A stretch of DNA of 64,000 nucleotides from an uncultured Alphaproteobacteria bacterium (GCA_903897605.1 CAIUCH010000050.1:1-64000), one strand, 5' to 3'; numbered from the stretch's first letter, positions 20,646 to 30,037 are shown. Program-made: numbers and translations. The notes: generated from the sequence alone by a model not told the origin.

Positions 20646-21806
20646 ATGACACATTTGATCCGTGAAGACGTGAAGGACGATCTGCTCAGCCGCGGCTATT
20701 CGCGCCGCCAGATGCTGCGTACCGCCATGATGTTCAGCGGTGCGGCCGCTGCACTCAGCCTGAACACCGAACTGGCGTTCGCCCAAGAGGATGAGGCGGC
20801 CAAGAATATGGTCCGCATCGGCTCCAACGAATGCTGGACCGGCCCGATGGCGCCAGGCCTACAGGCGGGCATGGCGGCATTTGCCAACGCCAACCGTTAT
20901 TCGCCCAATGGCGAGGTCGCGCAACTGACCAAGACCATCGCCGGAATCGAAAACGTGCCGGAGGATCATATCGCCACCTATCCCGGCTCCGGCGGGATCC
21001 TGGCGCGCACCCTGGTCGCTTTCTGCTCGCCCACCAAGGGGCTTGTGCAGGCCGACCCCACCTATGACAATCCCACCAGGGTCGCCAAATTCCTCAAGAC
21101 GCCGATCTCCAATGTGCCCCTGACTTCCGACTATCGCCATGACGTCAAGGCGATGTTGGCGGCCAATCCCGATGCGGGCGTCTATTATGTGGTCAACCCC
21201 AACAACCCGACCGGCACCATGACGCCGATGGCGGAGATCGAATGGCTGGTGGACAACAAGCCTGCCGGTGCGGTGGTGTTGATCGACGAAGCCTATATCC
21301 ACTGGACCAAGGACTATCCCAACAACACTGCCACCCATCTGGTCAGGGCGGGCAAGGAAGTCATCATCACGCGCACCTTCTCCAAGGTGTTCGGCATGGC
21401 CGGCGCGCGAGTGGGCTTCCTGATGGCCTCGCCGGACGTGCTCAAGAAGGTCGGGCTCTATGAAACCGACCGGCCTTCGATCCCGACCACGGCCTGCGCC
21501 ACCGCCAGCCTGACGGCCACCGGGTTGATCAACGCCCGCCGCAAGGAACTGTGGGAGAACCGGGCCATGACGGTGGAGTATCTCACCAAGCGCGGCCTCA
21601 AGGTGATCGGTCCCAGTGAAGGCAACATGATCATGGTGGACTGGAAGACCAAGTCGGCCAAGGATATGGGGATCATCTACAAGGCCCAGGGTGTCCAGAT
21701 ATCTTCACCGCGCTGGCCAAGTTGGCCCACGGTCGGCCGCATCTCCATCGGCAGCAAGACCGATATGGAAGCCTTCTGCAACGCCACGGGCAAAATCCTG
21801 ACCTGA
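20646..21806 (+). CDS. Class I/II PLP aminotransferase, HisC-like, with Tat leader
   Basis: YSRRQMLRTAMMFSGAAAALSLNTELAFAQ; NPNNPTGTMTPMAEI, IDEAYIHWTKDY, TRTFSKVFGMAGARVGF (Schiff-base Lys). Confidence 0.85.
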   Translation: MTHLIREDVKDDLLSRGYSRRQMLRTAMMFSGAAAALSLNTELAFAQEDEAAKNMVRIGSNECWTGPMAPGLQAGMAAFANANRYSPNGEVAQLTKTIAGIENVPEDHIATYPGSGGILARTLVAFCSPTKGLVQADPTYDNPTRVAKFLKTPISNVPLTSDYRHDVKAMLAANPDAGVYYVVNPNNPTGTMTPMAEIEWLVDNKPAGAVVLIDEAYIHWTKDYPNNTATHLVRAGKEVIITRTFSKVFGMAGARVGFLMASPDVLKKVGLYETDRPSIPTTACATASLTATGLINARRKELWENRAMTVEYLTKRGLKVIGPSEGNMIMVDWKTKSAKDMGIIYKAQGVQISSPRWPSWPTVGRISIGSKTDMEAFCNATGKILT

Positions 21807-21827
21807 CCCTGATCGCAGCCTGACATC

Positions 21828-21862
21828 AAGCGCCCCTTCTCAACTGGGGGCGCTTTTTGTTT
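21828..21862 (+). terminator. Rho-independent terminator
   Basis: AGCGCCCC (21829-21836) / GGGGCGCT (21847-21854) stem followed by TTTTTGTTT, 22 bp after the aminotransferase stop. Confidence 0.85.
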
Positions 21863-22550
21863 GCGCTCTGAGGAAAGCTGCGATTGCTGAATATGGCCCA
21901 AGCGGCCGGTCAGCTTTTGGCGCGAAGCAGACTTCACATCATACCATAACTCAGGTCTTGGAATCGTAACCAAGCAGCAGCCGGAGTTTTGTCAGGTCAA
22001 ACCGAGTATCGGCTCCACTGCGGGCGGAACGGACCGGGCTCTTATCTCATGGGTGCCGGATGCGGCCTGCAGGCTTCAAGCTGAGGATAACCGGATCACA
22101 TGAGAACATGCCCGGTATCTTGGGTCTCCGTTGGAGATAGAACGAGTGGCATGTGTTAATCGGAATGGGCGGCGAAACAATTTGGAGTGTTTGCGAATTA
22201 TGTTCAGCTGCGGGCGGCATACCGGCGATTGCATGATCACGCGGCCTGAATTCTCAGAGGCGCGGTCTGTTCGGACTGATTTTACGCAAAGGAGTTTTCG
22301 ATTGGAAAGGGCAGTTTCGTCGATTTGATGACGCCAATTCGGTGATTATTGGCATTTATCAATCTAATTGACGAAACGTGTGCGGCGTTGAAAACAAAGG
22401 TCTTCCACGATTTGGCGTGAAGTATCAACTCCCTCAGTCACTTTCTTTACCGTGCCGTCATACATCCGAATCCAAACTGTCTTCTTTGGCTCGCTAGAAC
22501 CTCCCGGCGCCGACGCAATCCTTCGGCGCATCATTCTCGGGGACCTGGCA

Positions 22551-25106
22551 ATGACCAAATCTGCATTCAAAAAACACCTTCTTTGCACGGCCGGACTCGC
22601 GGCATTGGCGGTCGCGGTTCCCGCTTCCGCGCAGACAGTCGGAGGATCGAGCAACATCGAAACGGTAGTCGTCACCGGCGCGCGCGATCAGGCCCAGGAA
22701 GTCAAGAAACAGGCGCAAGTCATTCTCGATATCGCGCCGCTCGATCAAATTCGCTCTATGCCCGACTCCAATGCCGCCGAAGCGCTGCAGCGCCTGCCTG
22801 GCATCTCCCTGGAAGCCGACACCGGCGAGGGTCGCTTCATCAATATTCGCGGCATGGACGCCGACCTTAACGGCACCACCTTCGACGGCGTGCGCATGAC
22901 CTCCAGCAATCCCGCATCACCGATGAGCGGAGGGCGTGCGGTGGCGTTCGATTCTTTCCCATCCGGGCTTCTGGGCGGCGTGGAAGTGATCAAGTCGCTG
23001 ACGCCGGACGTGGACGCCGAAGGGCTTGGCGGCGTGGTCAACATCCAGCCGCGCACGATCCCAATTGGTCAAGATCATATCATCGATGCTTCGATCGCCG
23101 GCGGCATCGAGGCTCTGCGCGGTTCGCCCGTCTACAAGGGCGATATCACCCTGGGCCAGCGATTCTTCAACGACAAGCTGTCGGTGATTTTCAGCTATGG
23201 CTTCGAGCAGGATCATCGTGGCATCGACGATGTTGAGGCGGACTACATCAACGATCCGACTACCGTTCCACCCGGCACAAACGCTTTTCTGACCAAGAAG
23301 GCGTTCGATGATTTGCAGAGACGTTGGTACCAATATCACCGTTCGCGCCAGGGATTTGGCGGCGGCTTTACCTATAACCCGGATTCGGCCACCAGCATCT
23401 ATCTGCGCGGATTCAATACCGGCTATTCGGAACGCGCCAACAAGCACGAATTCGTCATCACGGGCCTGGCCGACAATATTCAGAGTGTCGACAATACGAC
23501 CGGGAGTTTTACGTCTTCTGGCGCGCAGTCGCGTTACAGCGACATCAACACCAAAGAGGATGTTGGCAACGAGTTGATCGAGTTCGGCGGAAACACACTC
23601 ATTGCCGACACGGTGACCATGGATGCGCGCCTCTCCTGGACCCAGGGCCATGACCGGTTTCCTTATTCGGTCAACGCCCGATTCAGCAATCCCACGCCAT
23701 TTGACATCGTCTATAACAACACCGACGCGTCGCATCCCACGACGCAGGCCCTTGGCGGCATCAATCTCGTCAATCCAGCCCTCTATGCTGTCGCTTCGGG
23801 CAGCAACAGTCCGACGAAGCAAACCGATAACGAATATGGCGCCGTGGTGAATTTTTCCGTGCCCGTCGACCTAATTGGCGAGGGCGGCGTGTTCAAGTTC
23901 GGCGGAAGCCTGCGCGAGCGCGCCCGCCGGGCGCAGCGATTCGCGGCTGATTTGAACCCGGTCGACCAGAACCTCACCGACTATGTCGCCGGACCCGACA
24001 TCACCTATTATAACGGCCGCTACGATATCGGTCCGCAGCCCATCTTTTCCAAGCTGCTGGCTATTCCACAATCGGCGATAACGGCGGATCCCTCGACGAC
24101 CGAGCATGACAATGAAAATATCTATGCGGGTTATGCGCAATATGCCACGACTTTCGGCGATATTGACGTGCTGGCAGGCATCCGCTTCGAATCCACCAAG
24201 GGCACCTACCGAGCCAACACCCTCACCACCGACGCCTTTGGAAACACGACCATCACTCCGAACGTGGTCGGACACACTTATAATAACTTCTTCCCCGATG
24301 TGAGCCTGAAATACCAGGCAACCGACGATCTGCAGGTCCGCGCCGCGTTCTCCACCGCCATCGCCCGCCCGGGTTTCAACCAGATCACGGCGGCCCGAAC
24401 AGTTAATCTGCAAAATGCCATCCCCGCCGTCACACAGGGCAATCCCGATTTGAAGCCGACGCTGGGTCGGAATTTCGATCTGACGGCGAGTTATTTCCTG
24501 CCGCAAGGCGGCATTGCCTCCATCGGCCTGTTCTACAAGGCGTTCAGCAATTACATCGTCTCGACCGAACAGACCAATGCCACCAATGTCAGCGGCTTTG
24601 GAGGCCAGAGAGTCGATTTGATCAGCTTTTCCAATGTTGAGGCGGCCCATGCCGAGGGCGCCGAATTGCAATATAATCAAAAGCTGGAATTTCTTCCCGA
24701 TCCGCTCAGCGATTTCGGCTTCGAGGGCAACATGACCGCCATCGATTCCAAGGGACAGATACGCCCGGGGGAAAAGCACACGCTGCCGCAAACCTCGCCC
24801 TTCAATTACAACGGCGCCGTCTATTACCAGAACGGGCCGGTTTACCTGAAGATGGGTGCGTCCTATGTTTCGAGCAATTTGTGGGCCGTGGGTGGTAGCA
24901 GTGCGACCGATCTGTATTCGCAGCCGCGTTTTCGGCTCGACTTCGGTGGGTCCTATGACATCACCAGCGAAGTGCAGCTCTATGTCGACATCAAGAACAT
25001 CACCAACACGAAGCTGGAATTCACTCAGACCAAGGACAACAACTTTCCGGTACAGCGCGAATTCTACGATGCCGATTATCTTGTCGGCGTGCGCGTGAAA
25101 ATGTGA
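22551..25106 (+). CDS. TonB-dependent outer-membrane receptor
   Basis: Signal peptide; NIETVVVTGAR (TonB-box-like), PDSNAAEALQRLPGISLEADTGEGRFINIRGMD plug, C-terminal ...YDADYLVGVRVKM. Confidence 0.92.
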   Translation: MTKSAFKKHLLCTAGLAALAVAVPASAQTVGGSSNIETVVVTGARDQAQEVKKQAQVILDIAPLDQIRSMPDSNAAEALQRLPGISLEADTGEGRFINIRGMDADLNGTTFDGVRMTSSNPASPMSGGRAVAFDSFPSGLLGGVEVIKSLTPDVDAEGLGGVVNIQPRTIPIGQDHIIDASIAGGIEALRGSPVYKGDITLGQRFFNDKLSVIFSYGFEQDHRGIDDVEADYINDPTTVPPGTNAFLTKKAFDDLQRRWYQYHRSRQGFGGGFTYNPDSATSIYLRGFNTGYSERANKHEFVITGLADNIQSVDNTTGSFTSSGAQSRYSDINTKEDVGNELIEFGGNTLIADTVTMDARLSWTQGHDRFPYSVNARFSNPTPFDIVYNNTDASHPTTQALGGINLVNPALYAVASGSNSPTKQTDNEYGAVVNFSVPVDLIGEGGVFKFGGSLRERARRAQRFAADLNPVDQNLTDYVAGPDITYYNGRYDIGPQPIFSKLLAIPQSAITADPSTTEHDNENIYAGYAQYATTFGDIDVLAGIRFESTKGTYRANTLTTDAFGNTTITPNVVGHTYNNFFPDVSLKYQATDDLQVRAAFSTAIARPGFNQITAARTVNLQNAIPAVTQGNPDLKPTLGRNFDLTASYFLPQGGIASIGLFYKAFSNYIVSTEQTNATNVSGFGGQRVDLISFSNVEAAHAEGAELQYNQKLEFLPDPLSDFGFEGNMTAIDSKGQIRPGEKHTLPQTSPFNYNGAVYYQNGPVYLKMGASYVSSNLWAVGGSSATDLYSQPRFRLDFGGSYDITSEVQLYVDIKNITNTKLEFTQTKDNNFPVQREFYDADYLVGVRVKM

Positions 25107-25120
25107 GGACGACATCCGGC

Positions 25121-26263
25121 ATGGGACTGCAAAAGACCGCACAATCGATCCTGGTTGGGACCTGCGTGATGGGCGTTTGCGGCGTCTCGGCAGTCGCCAC
25201 GGCGTTCGCTCCACGCCCTGCCATGCCGCGCTATCAACACATCTTCGTCATTATCGAGGAAAATCAAAGCTTTGATAAAATGATGCAGCATCCGCAATGG
25301 ACGCCCAATCTGCACCGGCTGGCGGCCGACTATGGGCTGGCCACGCAATTCTATGCCGAGGTTCATTCCAGCGAAGGCAATTATGTCGCCATGGTGGGCG
25401 GCGACACGTTTGGCATTCATGACGATGATGCCTTTTTCTGCAAGCAAGGAACGCAAGACAAGTATTGTGAAAATTCCGGCACGGCGCAGTATGCCGATCA
25501 CGACATAGCCGCTCCCAATCTTGCCGACCAGTTGACTGAAGCGGGTCTCTCCTGGAAGGCCTATCTTGAGGATCTGCCTGCGCCCGGTTCCCTGGTTCCG
25601 CGCTGGCCGACCAAAGATTACCCGGTCTCCGGCATGCCTTATGAGATGTACGCCGCTAAGCATAATGGCTTTGTGAGCTTCCGGAGCGTTAATCGGGAGC
25701 CCTATCCGGAGCTGGCGGAGCATTTTGTCAATTTCCGGCAGCTAGATGACGATCTGGCGCAAGACCGAATGCCAAACTACGCGCACATCGTTCCCAATCA
25801 GTGTAACGACATGCATGGTAGGGGCGCCAAGGACGGGCCCAACATCCCCGCCGATTGCGTGGGAGGCTCTGATCCGTCGGGCCTGATCCAGCGCGGTGAC
25901 GCGCAGATCGCCCGATTGGTCGAAAAAATCATGGCGTCGAAGCTTTGGCGCGATCCGGGCAATAACGCCATCGTCATCACTTTTGACGAAAATGATGGGT
26001 CCGATCGCATGCATGGCGTTCAAGGTTGTTGCGGTTACGAGCCGGGCAGCCGGGCCAATTTTGGCGGCGGGCGCATTCCCACCATCGTCATCACGAACCA
26101 CGGTCCGCGCCATGCCGAAGATGCTACGCCCTATAATCATTACTCGCTGTTGCGCACGACCGAGGCGGCGTTTGGCATCAAGACCTATCTCGGTCATGCC
26201 GCCGACAGCGACAAAGGCGTGGTGGCAATGACGCCCCTGTTCGCGACCGGCGAAAATCAGTAG
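25121..26263 (+). CDS. Exported phosphoesterase-family protein (acid phosphatase/phospholipase C-like)
   Basis: RYQHIFVIIEENQSFDKMM, NAIVITFDENDGSDRMHG, PTIVITNHGPRHAEDATPYNHYSLLRTTEAAFGI. Confidence 0.8.
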   Translation: MGLQKTAQSILVGTCVMGVCGVSAVATAFAPRPAMPRYQHIFVIIEENQSFDKMMQHPQWTPNLHRLAADYGLATQFYAEVHSSEGNYVAMVGGDTFGIHDDDAFFCKQGTQDKYCENSGTAQYADHDIAAPNLADQLTEAGLSWKAYLEDLPAPGSLVPRWPTKDYPVSGMPYEMYAAKHNGFVSFRSVNREPYPELAEHFVNFRQLDDDLAQDRMPNYAHIVPNQCNDMHGRGAKDGPNIPADCVGGSDPSGLIQRGDAQIARLVEKIMASKLWRDPGNNAIVITFDENDGSDRMHGVQGCCGYEPGSRANFGGGRIPTIVITNHGPRHAEDATPYNHYSLLRTTEAAFGIKTYLGHAADSDKGVVAMTPLFATGENQ

Positions 26264-26468
26264 CCTGCCACTGCATTCGACAGCGGTATGGATCCGCTCC
26301 GTTGTCTCGCCCATCCTTCGGGTTAGGCCGTTATGCGGCTGCGGAACGCGGATCGGAACTATGTGTTGACTACCATATTCATAGGCAAAGGCTATTGGCC
26401 CGTCGCAGGCCAAAGATGGCATTGAGATCGTCGCCAGCGCTTCGGTGACGGATCTTTCGAAGCTCCCT

Positions 26469-26494
26469 GTAACCAATTCGCCTGGCGACGCGAC
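26469..26494 (+). promoter_or_regulatory. Putative sigma-F/NrsF-type ECF promoter (site A)
   Basis: GTAACC (26469-26474) - N16 - CGAC (26491-26494) upstream of cytochrome b gene. Confidence 0.6.
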
Positions 26495-26530
26495 TTAAGC
26501 ATGACCGCGTTCCAGGGATGTTGCCGGAAA

Positions 26531-27418
26531 ATGGACCATTTGCAGGCCGAAACAGCCATTACCGCGGATATCGGCGTGACCGGCGATGTGCCAGCCGTCG
26601 CACCGGCTGCCTCCGAGGGTTTCTATCGGCACCGGGCCGTTGTGCGCCTGACGCATTGGATCAATGCATTGGCGATCCTGTTTCTTCTGGGCAGCGGCCT
26701 CAACATCTTCAACGCCCAACCAAATCTCTATTGGGGCCGCTATGGCTCCAACGCCAATCCGCCTGACCATGCCTTCTTTTCCATCGGTGCGTTCAATACG
26801 CCGGACGGACCGCGCGGAATGACCCAAATCGGTTCCTGGCAGTTCGATACCACCGGCGTTCTGGGCTGGTCGAAAGTGAGCGGCGAATATACCGCGCGCG
26901 GCTGGCCCAGCGGGATCACCATTCCCAGCTTTCAGGATCTTGCCGATGTACGGCATTGGCACTTTCTGTTTGCCGCCGTCCTGGCGATCAACGGCCTGAT
27001 CTATCTGTCCTGGAGCCTTTGGCGCCGTCATCTCCAGCACGACATTTGGCCGACGATGGCGGATCTCAAGGCCATTCCCCGCGCAGTGCTGGATCATCTG
27101 AAACTGAAGCATCCCAGGGGCGAGGCGGCAAAGCGTTACAATGTGCTGCAGCGTCTGGCCTATTTGGGCGTGATCGCGCTGATCACCCTGATGGTGTTGA
27201 CGGGCCTGACCATGTCGCCGGGCTTCGACGCGGTGTTTCCCTGGCTGCTGGACATTTTCGGCGGCCGCCAATCCGCCCGCAGCATTCATTTCATCTGCGC
27301 CGCACTGATCGTGCTGTTCGTCATCGTGCATCTCGCCGAAGTGGTTCTTGCCGGACCGATCAACGAAGTGCGCTCCATGCTCACCGGCTATTTCGTCCTT
27401 CCCAGGGAGCATCCGTAA
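26531..27418 (+). CDS. Cytochrome b561/formate-dehydrogenase-gamma-like membrane subunit (ORF opens at 26501; downstream ATG 26531 preferred)
   Basis: YRHRAVVRLTHWINALAILFLLGSGLNIF; WHFLFAAVLAINGLIYL; SARSIHFICAALIVLFVIVHLAEVVLAGP. Confidence 0.82.
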   Translation: MDHLQAETAITADIGVTGDVPAVAPAASEGFYRHRAVVRLTHWINALAILFLLGSGLNIFNAQPNLYWGRYGSNANPPDHAFFSIGAFNTPDGPRGMTQIGSWQFDTTGVLGWSKVSGEYTARGWPSGITIPSFQDLADVRHWHFLFAAVLAINGLIYLSWSLWRRHLQHDIWPTMADLKAIPRAVLDHLKLKHPRGEAAKRYNVLQRLAYLGVIALITLMVLTGLTMSPGFDAVFPWLLDIFGGRQSARSIHFICAALIVLFVIVHLAEVVLAGPINEVRSMLTGYFVLPREHP

Positions 27419-28212
27419 TGGCATCGGCGAAAATTCTCACCCGGCGTGCTGCCATCCTGGCGGGCTTTGGCGGCGCCGGCGCACTGCTCTGGAACGTCAA
27501 CAGCCTGACACTGAGCCCCAGCTTCGCGCATGTTTTTCATGCGGTGGAGGATTGGACCAGGATCAGTCAGCGGACGCTGCTGTCGCCGGGGCAGTTGGCG
27601 CGCGAGTACAGCCCGGCCGACATTTCGCCCACATTTAAGCCCAACGGCACCATCAATCCGGGCGGCGATGACTATAACGGCCATGTGGCGCAGAATTTCG
27701 CCAACTGGCGGTTGAAGATCGACGGCATGGTGTCGCGTCCCTTGTCGCTGTCAGTGGCGGATCTGCGCCGTCTTCCGTCGCGCACCCAGATCACCAAGCA
27801 TGACTGTGTCGAAGGTTGGACCGCCATTGGCATGTGGCAGGGCGTACAGTTGGGCCTGTTGCTGAAGGCGGCGGGTGTGGCGATGGGCGCACGGTATGCG
27901 GTGTTCCATTGCGCCGACAATTTGGACGGTGAGCCACAAAAGGGCGGCATCCAGAGTCCCGGCCAATATTACGAAAGCATCGATCTCAATGACGCGTTCC
28001 ATCCCCAGACCATCATCGCCTATAATTTCAACGGCAAAACGCTGGATGTGCCGCATGGTGCGCCGCTGCGGCTGAGAGTTGAGCGCCAGCTTGGTTACAA
28101 GCACGCCAAATATCTTCAACGCATCGAACTGACCGACAGCTTCGCGCACATTGCGGGCGGGCAGGGCGGCTATTGGGAAGATCGCGGCTATGAATGGTAT
28201 GCCGGGGCTTAA
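27418..28212 (+). CDS. Molybdopterin-dependent oxidoreductase, YedY/SoxC-like, Tat-like leader
   Basis: LTRRAAILAGFGGAGALLW leader; THDCVEGWTAIGMWQGV (Moco-ligand Cys context); HGAPLRLRVERQLGYKHAKYLQRIELTD. Confidence 0.85.
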   Translation: MASAKILTRRAAILAGFGGAGALLWNVNSLTLSPSFAHVFHAVEDWTRISQRTLLSPGQLAREYSPADISPTFKPNGTINPGGDDYNGHVAQNFANWRLKIDGMVSRPLSLSVADLRRLPSRTQITKHDCVEGWTAIGMWQGVQLGLLLKAAGVAMGARYAVFHCADNLDGEPQKGGIQSPGQYYESIDLNDAFHPQTIIAYNFNGKTLDVPHGAPLRLRVERQLGYKHAKYLQRIELTDSFAHIAGGQGGYWEDRGYEWYAGA

Positions 28213-28226
28213 TCGTCGTTTTTCCG

Positions 28227-28252
28227 GTAACCGATTTCGCCAACCGCCCGAA
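28227..28252 (+). promoter_or_regulatory. Putative sigma-F/NrsF-type ECF promoter (site B)
   Basis: GTAACC (28227-28232) - N16 - CGAA (28249-28252), 40 bp upstream of DUF1223 gene. Confidence 0.7.
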
Positions 28253-28291
28253 TGACTTTCCGAGACCGCAACGCGGACGGAAGGGTGGACC

Positions 28292-28978
28292 ATGAAAGCC
28301 AACAGAATTTCCATTGCGGCGGCCGTTTCGGGCCTGTTTCTTACCGCCCCGGCGCACGCCATCGCGCAGCCCACCGTGGTCGAACTTTTCCAGAGCCAAG
28401 GTTGTTCGGATTGCCCGCCGGCCAACGCCAATCTGATGGCGCTGAGCGATCGTGCCGATCTGATCACGCTCAGCTTCGGCGTCACCTATTGGGACCGACT
28501 GGGCTGGAAGGACACCTTCGCGTCACCACAATTCACCGACCGGCAATGGGATTATGCCCGCGCCTTTCATCGCCAACAGATGTTCACACCGGAAGTGGTG
28601 GTCAATGGCCGCGCCGATGTGGTGGGCGCCAATCGCGCCGAATTGGAAAATCTGATCCGGCGGCAAGCCAATGACCACGGCCCGCAAGTCAAGATCGATA
28701 GCGGCATCGTCACGGTTGGCGAGGGTATGGTGCAGAAGGCCGACGTCTGGCTGGTGCGTTACGATCCCAGCATCGTCCAGGTTCCGATCGCGCGCGGCGA
28801 GAATGGCGGCATCACCTTGCCGCACAGAAATGTCGTGAAGGCGCTGATCAAGCTGGGCGAATGGTCCGGTGCGGCGCAGACCTACCGCATTCCGGACGAC
28901 GCGAATAAGAGCTGGCGCGAGGCGGTGCTGGTCCAGGCTGGACCGGGCGGCGCGATTTTGGCCGCCGCGCGCAACTGA
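28292..28978 (+). CDS. DUF1223 (thioredoxin-like) exported protein
   Basis: VVELFQSQGCSDCPPANANLMALSDRADLITLSFGVTYWDRLGWKDTFASPQFTDRQWDYARAF; YTPEVVVNGR-like block. Confidence 0.85.
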   Translation: MKANRISIAAAVSGLFLTAPAHAIAQPTVVELFQSQGCSDCPPANANLMALSDRADLITLSFGVTYWDRLGWKDTFASPQFTDRQWDYARAFHRQQMFTPEVVVNGRADVVGANRAELENLIRRQANDHGPQVKIDSGIVTVGEGMVQKADVWLVRYDPSIVQVPIARGENGGITLPHRNVVKALIKLGEWSGAAQTYRIPDDANKSWREAVLVQAGPGGAILAAARN

Positions 28979-29052
28979 GAAAGCAACGAGATTTCACCAA
29001 TGTGAAGTGCCAAGGCCCAGGCAATGCGGCCATTCCCAAGGAGAGTTTCTAA

Positions 29053-29337
29053 ATGCATTCTTCCATCAAGATCACCACCCTTGCCCTGTTCATCAGCACA
29101 GTGGCTGCCGGCGCGGCTCTGGCGCAGGCGCAAAGCGGCGCCATGTCGAACGGTTCCATGTCCAGCGGCGCGATGTCGGACGGTAAGATGTCGGACGGCA
29201 AAATGGCGGACGCCAAAATGTCCGACCATGCGATGACCAATCACAAAGGCAAGAAGAAGACTGACGCGATGGCGAGCGGCGCAATGTCCAGCGGCGCGAT
29301 GTCGAATGGTTCGATGTCGGACGGTCAGAAGCACTGA
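29053..29337 (+). CDS. Exported pentapeptide MXKDX-type repeat protein
   Basis: Signal peptide then tandem pentapeptides: SGAMS NGSMS SGAMS DGKMS DGKMA DAKMS DHAM; second block after KGKKKTD. Confidence 0.8.
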   Translation: MHSSIKITTLALFISTVAAGAALAQAQSGAMSNGSMSSGAMSDGKMSDGKMADAKMSDHAMTNHKGKKKTDAMASGAMSSGAMSNGSMSDGQKH

Positions 29338-29359
29338 TCGTCGATTTTTCCATAGACTT

Positions 29360-29397
29360 GGCCGGAGTGTACGCCCTCACCACTCCGGTCATTTTTT
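29360..29397. terminator. Terminator between convergent genes
   Basis: CCGGAGTG (29362-29369) / CACTCCGG (29381-29388) stem followed by ATTTTTTG. Confidence 0.7.
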
Positions 29398-29398
29398 G

Positions 29399-30037
29399 CT
29401 ACCAACGCAGCAGCCAGCGCCCCAGCACTGCACCCAAAAGACCCGACGCCGCCACACCCAGCGTGTACCAGATCGCCATGAACGGCATGGCGTCCTCATT
29501 GCAGTGGAAGGCATAAACCCAAGCACCGACTGCGCCCGCCAGCAATCCTGCGCTGGCACCCGCCAAGGTCAGGCGCGTCGGCGCCAACTGACGCAAGCTC
29601 CAGAACAGCCCGGCGAAGATCGGCAAGGACAATACGAAGATATTGCGGGTGCAGACATTGGCGGAACCGCCCATGATCAGCGCATGACGCGGCGCGTCCG
29701 ATGGCATCAGCTGCAAGATTGCCAATCCCACCATCACCGCCAGGGTGAACAAGCCCAGCAAGGTCGCCGCGCCGATTTTTCCACCGGCGCGGGCCTGGCG
29801 GTCCACCATCCAGAATCCGGCAATCGCCAGCACCAAAGTATAAGCGAATTTGACCCAGAACGGCGTGGTCATCATCGCATCGCCCATGTCGGGGCGCAGG
29901 CCCAGCCATGGCACCATGATGGCCGCCGACACCGCCATGCCGCCAATCAGGCCCACCGCCAGCACGCGTAGCACATGGCCGGGCGTCACGGGCGCCAGAT
30001 CCTGAGCCAGAAGGTCGATGAGATTATCGGTTTTCAT
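29399..30037 (-). CDS. NrsF/DUF1109-type membrane anti-sigma factor
   Basis: Six TM-like segments; LAPVTPGHVLRVLAVGLIGG; two conserved-looking Cys (SANVCTRN, AFHCNED); overlaps the sigma factor gene by 14 bp. Confidence 0.8.
   Translation of the reverse strand: MKTDNLIDLLAQDLAPVTPGHVLRVLAVGLIGGMAVSAAIMVPWLGLRPDMGDAMMTTPFWVKFAYTLVLAIAGFWMVDRQARAGGKIGAATLLGLFTLAVMVGLAILQLMPSDAPRHALIMGGSANVCTRNIFVLSLPIFAGLFWSLRQLAPTRLTLAGASAGLLAGAVGAWVYAFHCNEDAMPFMAIWYTLGVAASGLLGAVLGRWLLRW

Noticed and set aside
20355-22251. 17-bp exact repeat gatcacgcggcctgaat at 20355 (end of histidine kinase) and 22235 (intergenic)
   Set aside because: Flanks do not match; a 17-mer match is not very improbable over 64 kb of biased sequence.
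22364-22675. - strand ORF containing KKTVWIRMYDGTVKKVTEGVDTSRQIVEDLCF upstream of the TonB receptor
   Set aside because: Looks protein-like, but overlaps the receptor start, has a composition-driven N-terminus and no identifiable family.
23871-25214. 447-aa - strand ORF antisense to the TonB receptor
   Set aside because: No recognisable domain; codon-mirror of the receptor.
28985-29020. gcaacgagatttcaccaatgtgaag upstream of the MXKDX gene as a fifth ECF promoter
   Set aside because: Spacer block resembles the other sites but -35 is GCAACG and no CGAA at the right distance; too degenerate to call.
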